A stretch of 7,129 nt of DNA from positions 6,203-13,331 of the forward strand of contig PARX01000037.1 in the NCBI GenBank assembly GCA_002712045.1. Reading direction: 5' to 3'. A program made the translations under genes and the position numbers. The notes under the pieces are model-generated. The model did not search any database. It was given only the letters and a program-made list of their open reading frames with translations, and was not told the origin of the DNA. Below, piece after piece: positions 5,486 to 7,129 of the stretch (the stretch's first letter is position 1; each line of letters opens with the position of its first letter). Origin of the DNA: Paracoccaceae bacterium (GTDB taxonomy: Bacteria > Pseudomonadota > Alphaproteobacteria > Rhodobacterales > Rhodobacteraceae).

Positions 5486-6322
5486 TTGAGTGACAAAATT
5501 ATCGTTAATAGACTAGCTGGCAGCATAGGTGCAGAAATAATTGGTGCCGACGTAAAAAATGAACACCACTGGCCCATAATTCGTAAAGCTTTTATTGATT
5601 TTAGTGTAATTTCAATAAGAGAGCAAAATATTACGCCCGACGATCATCTTACTTTTGCAAAACGTTGGGGAGAAATTAATGTAAACAGGTTTTTCAATTC
5701 GCTAGAAAGCTATCCAAATATAGCCATTGTACTAAAAGAAGCAGATCAAACAGCAGCGATTGGGGAAGATTGGCATACTGACCATTCTTACGATACCAAA
5801 CCAGCAATGTGCTCAATTTTACATGCGATCGACCTGCCACCCTACGGAGGAGATACTTGTTTTTCATCTCAATATGCAGCCTACGATGCTTTATCAAATA
5901 AGATGAAAAAAATGCTGGATGGTCAATATGCTTGGCATTCATCTCGGCATGCATTTGGTGAGACAGCAAAAAGTGATGCGCAACACAAAACAGGTAACTT
6001 TAAGAACGCAAACAAAGCTACTCAAGACGCCTTGCATCCAGTAGTCATCACCCACCCATTGTCCGGTAAAAAAGCACTCTATGTTAACCCTGATTTTACG
6101 ACCCATCTGGAGGGTTTCAAGCCAAGTGAATCTAAGGCCATACTTTCCTTTCTTTATTCACATTGCCAAAATGCCGATTTCCAATGCCGCATAAAGTGGA
6201 AAAAAGGAGATGTAACTATGTGGGATAATAGAGCCACTTGGCACAAAGCAATAAATGATTATCAAGGGTATAGGCGCTACATGCACAGAATTACAGTTGA
6301 AGGATGCACTGTAAATCCCTAA
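5486..6322 (+). CDS. TauD/TfdA-family Fe(II)/2-oxoglutarate-dependent dioxygenase, TTG start
   Basis: This 278-residue protein matches the length of TauD-type enzymes. They use O2 and 2-oxoglutarate to hydroxylate a substrate, releasing succinate and CO2. The iron facial triad is His97, Asp99 (WHTDH) and His253 (DNRATWHKA). Arg264 in YRRYMHR lies 11 residues after the distal His, as does the 2-oxoglutarate-binding Arg of TauD, and Thr124 in GGDTCF also lines up. Arg268 matches the position that binds sulfonate in E. coli TauD. However, family members act on many compounds, so taurine should not be assumed. The N-terminus (VNRLAGSIGAEIIGADV) is family-like. It starts at TTG 5486, because an in-frame stop lies just upstream and no ATG is near. 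A clear Shine-Dalgarno is absent. It lies 16 nt after the iron-protein gene and is almost surely in the same operon, perhaps translated by coupling. Confidence 0.9.
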   Translation: MSDKIIVNRLAGSIGAEIIGADVKNEHHWPIIRKAFIDFSVISIREQNITPDDHLTFAKRWGEINVNRFFNSLESYPNIAIVLKEADQTAAIGEDWHTDHSYDTKPAMCSILHAIDLPPYGGDTCFSSQYAAYDALSNKMKKMLDGQYAWHSSRHAFGETAKSDAQHKTGNFKNANKATQDALHPVVITHPLSGKKALYVNPDFTTHLEGFKPSESKAILSFLYSHCQNADFQCRIKWKKGDVTMWDNRATWHKAINDYQGYRRYMHRITVEGCTVNP

Positions 6323-6334
6323 TGTTTTTCTTAT

Positions 6335-6353
6335 TAAGCACTAAGAGCGCTTA
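6335..6353. terminator. Hairpin between convergent genes, possible weak terminator
   Basis: TAAGCACT (6335-6342) can pair with AGCGCTTA (6346-6353) around a 3-nt loop. The one mismatch is A-C in the plus-strand RNA, which becomes a G-U pair in the minus-strand RNA. The hairpin lies 12 bp after the dioxygenase stop and covers the stop codon of the minus-strand small gene. Neither side has a proper U-run immediately after the stem, so termination is uncertain. Confidence 0.3.
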
Positions 6354-6529
6354 TAATTAATACTTAAATTAACATCTGTTTCACAAGTATCACCAGAGCA
6401 ACACTCTAATATATTTGATTTACAGTAAACACATTGCTCATGCCCATGCACGTTCACCGTATTTAATGGACTTTGACATCTCGGGCAACGAGGTCCAAGA
6501 TCACTCTGGAAATCAAAATTTTGCTCCAT
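6341..6529 (-). CDS. Small CxxC-CxxC zinc-ribbon-like protein
   Basis: This 62-residue protein carries CPRC (Cys15, Cys18) and CVYC (Cys33, Cys36), the two knuckles of a likely zinc ribbon. Between them is NVHGHEQ, and a further Cys-rich patch ECCSGDTC (43-49) follows. With seven Cys in 62 residues, metal binding is likely, but its partner or target is unknown. The ATG at 6527-6529 follows AGGTGA (complement of 6533-6538), a strong ribosome site, and a fair promoter lies further upstream. Both support a real gene. It converges on the dioxygenase with 18 bp between stops and is divergent from the transporter. I recognise no named family. The N-terminal DLGPRCPRC and VHGH pattern looks conserved rather than random. 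Confidence 0.7.
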   Translation of the reverse strand: MEQNFDFQSDLGPRCPRCQSPLNTVNVHGHEQCVYCKSNILECCSGDTCETDVNLSINYKRS

Positions 6530-6568
6530 ATTTCACCTATACAGAAAATCAATAATTTAGATATCCTA

Positions 6569-6597
6569 ACTATGATTATTCAAATCAAATGTGTAAA
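6569..6597 (-). promoter_or_regulatory. Candidate promoter of the small CxxC protein gene
   Basis: On the minus strand TTTACA (6597-6592) and CATAGT (6574-6569) are exactly 17 bp apart and match sigma-70 consensus at 5 and 4 of 6 positions. A start near 6562 would give a leader of about 33 nt ending in the AGGTGA ribosome site. Confidence 0.45.
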
Positions 6598-6617
6598 GAG
6601 TAGTACGTCTATAATCT

Positions 6618-6645
6618 TTGAATCTATTTACAATAAAATTACAAT
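6618..6645 (+). promoter_or_regulatory. Candidate promoter of the MFS transporter gene
   Basis: TTGAAT (6618-6623) and TACAAT (6640-6645) are 16 bp apart, matching consensus at 4 and 5 of 6 positions. The predicted start near 6652 lies 17 nt before the ATG. A perfect TATAAT also occurs at 6610-6615, but no -35 box sits at the right distance from it. Confidence 0.4.
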
Positions 6646-6668
6646 GTCCCAAAAATGATCTGATACAT

Positions 6669-7129
6669 ATGAAGTCTTCTGAATTAAAATCTTGGCTAAT
6701 ACTTACTGGGCTTGCATTGGGTTTGACGGTTACTAATGGATTTGCCCGTTTTGCATATGGCTTGCTTCTACCAGCGATGAAATTTGAAATGGGTTGGAAT
6801 TATGCACAATCTGGCTGGTTAAACACAGCCAATGCTCTGGGTTACATAATGGGTGCTGTTTTAACGATGCTACTAATACGCAAATACTCACCCTCCCATC
6901 TTTTCGCCTTCGGTTTGATCACAACAACCTTCACACTTTTAGTAACTGGTTTAAATGCGGAGATGTGGTGGCAAACATTATGGAGAATTCTGGCTGGCAT
7001 TTTTGGAGCAATGTCCTTCTCCACGGCTGGCGCCCTTACTGCTGGCTTATTTCCTAAAGAGCCCAAGAAAAATGCCTTAGCTATCGCAATATTATTTGGC
7101 TCTGGAGGTGGATTGGGAATAGTTTTATC
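6669..7129 (+). CDS. YbfB/YjiJ-type MFS transporter, N-terminal 153 residues (cut by window edge)
   Basis: The frame is open from ATG 6669 to the right edge with no stop. Very hydrophobic stretches at about 8-24, 46-70, 78-95, 103-125 and 136-153 are separated by short charged turns (for example IRKYSPS at 70-76 and FPKEPKKN at 128-135), as expected for the first five helices of a major facilitator. The sequence GFARFAYGLLLPAM (24-37) and the GWLNTANALGYIMGA stretch (49-63) are the features I associate with the YbfB/YjiJ (MFS_4) family of inner-membrane transporters. Substrates of that family are poorly known. No strong Shine-Dalgarno precedes the ATG, so the start rests on the family-like N-terminus. 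It follows the oxidative operon but has its own divergent promoter region, shared with the small CxxC gene. Import or export of the pathway compound is possible but only inferred. Confidence 0.82.
   Translation, partial: MKSSELKSWLILTGLALGLTVTNGFARFAYGLLLPAMKFEMGWNYAQSGWLNTANALGYIMGAVLTMLLIRKYSPSHLFAFGLITTTFTLLVTGLNAEMWWQTLWRILAGIFGAMSFSTAGALTAGLFPKEPKKNALAIAILFGSGGGLGIVL

Noticed and set aside
5186..5969. Two minus-strand open frames of 85 and 91 codons (5186-5443 and 5694-5969)
   Set aside because: They lie entirely inside the well-supported iron-protein and dioxygenase genes on the other strand and show no domain or ribosome site.
5486..6322. Naming the dioxygenase tauD
   Set aside because: Catalytic residues match the family, but no taurine transport genes (tauABC) are nearby and family members act on many substrates.
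6473..6658. Plus-strand frame of 61 codons over the small CxxC gene and its promoter
   Set aside because: The minus-strand CxxC protein has a strong ribosome site and organised Cys pairs. The plus frame has low complexity and crosses the divergent promoter region.
6794..7066. Frames at 6794-7057 (plus) and 6842-7066 (minus)
   Set aside because: Both lie inside the MFS transporter frame, whose product shows clear membrane helices and family motifs.

Overview
This is an AT-rich window in which genes fill both strands. The gene content (a VioB-type ferritin-like protein, a TauD-type dioxygenase, an ACSM-like acyl-CoA ligase, a YbfB/YjiJ-type transporter) suggests a proteobacterium, possibly a marine one with low GC. 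That placement is inference: no rRNA or other marker gene is present. I see no IS element, CRISPR array, tRNA or phage gene. At least two genes (the alpha/beta hydrolase and the dioxygenase) can only start at TTG.

Layout. The left block is on the minus strand, read right to left: an AMP-forming acyl-CoA ligase (1192-2814), an alpha/beta hydrolase (300-1079), and the N-terminus of a probable M28-type metallopeptidase that runs off the left edge (1-255). A 189-bp divergent intergenic region separates this block from a plus-strand PaaI-type hotdog thioesterase (3004-3438). It contains a perfect TTGACA-N8-TGTCAA inverted repeat that could supply both -35 boxes. A 321-bp gap with an inverted repeat and a possible 15-codon leader ORF follows. 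Next comes a compact two-gene plus-strand unit: a 569-residue multidomain iron protein (3760-5469) and, 16 nt later, a TauD/TfdA-family Fe(II)/2-oxoglutarate dioxygenase (5486-6322). A small minus-strand CxxC protein (6341-6529) converges on the dioxygenase. It is divergent from a YbfB/YjiJ-type MFS transporter (from 6669) that runs off the right edge. Both edge genes are open and have no stop in the window.

The most unusual item is the 569-aa protein. It joins an N-terminal VioB-type ferritin-like four-helix module, carrying two ExxH motifs, to a C-terminal redox tail of CDGSH cluster, divergent mono-cluster ferredoxin domain, and a second CDGSH cluster. Its pairing with a TauD-like dioxygenase suggests an oxidative pathway with two non-haem iron enzymes, the first perhaps carrying its own electron relay. 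The nearby ligase and thioesterase make and break acyl-CoA thioesters, and hydrolase, peptidase and transporter genes flank them. A pathway that activates, oxidises and exports or imports a small carboxylic or amino-acid-like compound is plausible. The substrate cannot be read from the sequence, and a shared pathway is inferred from proximity only.
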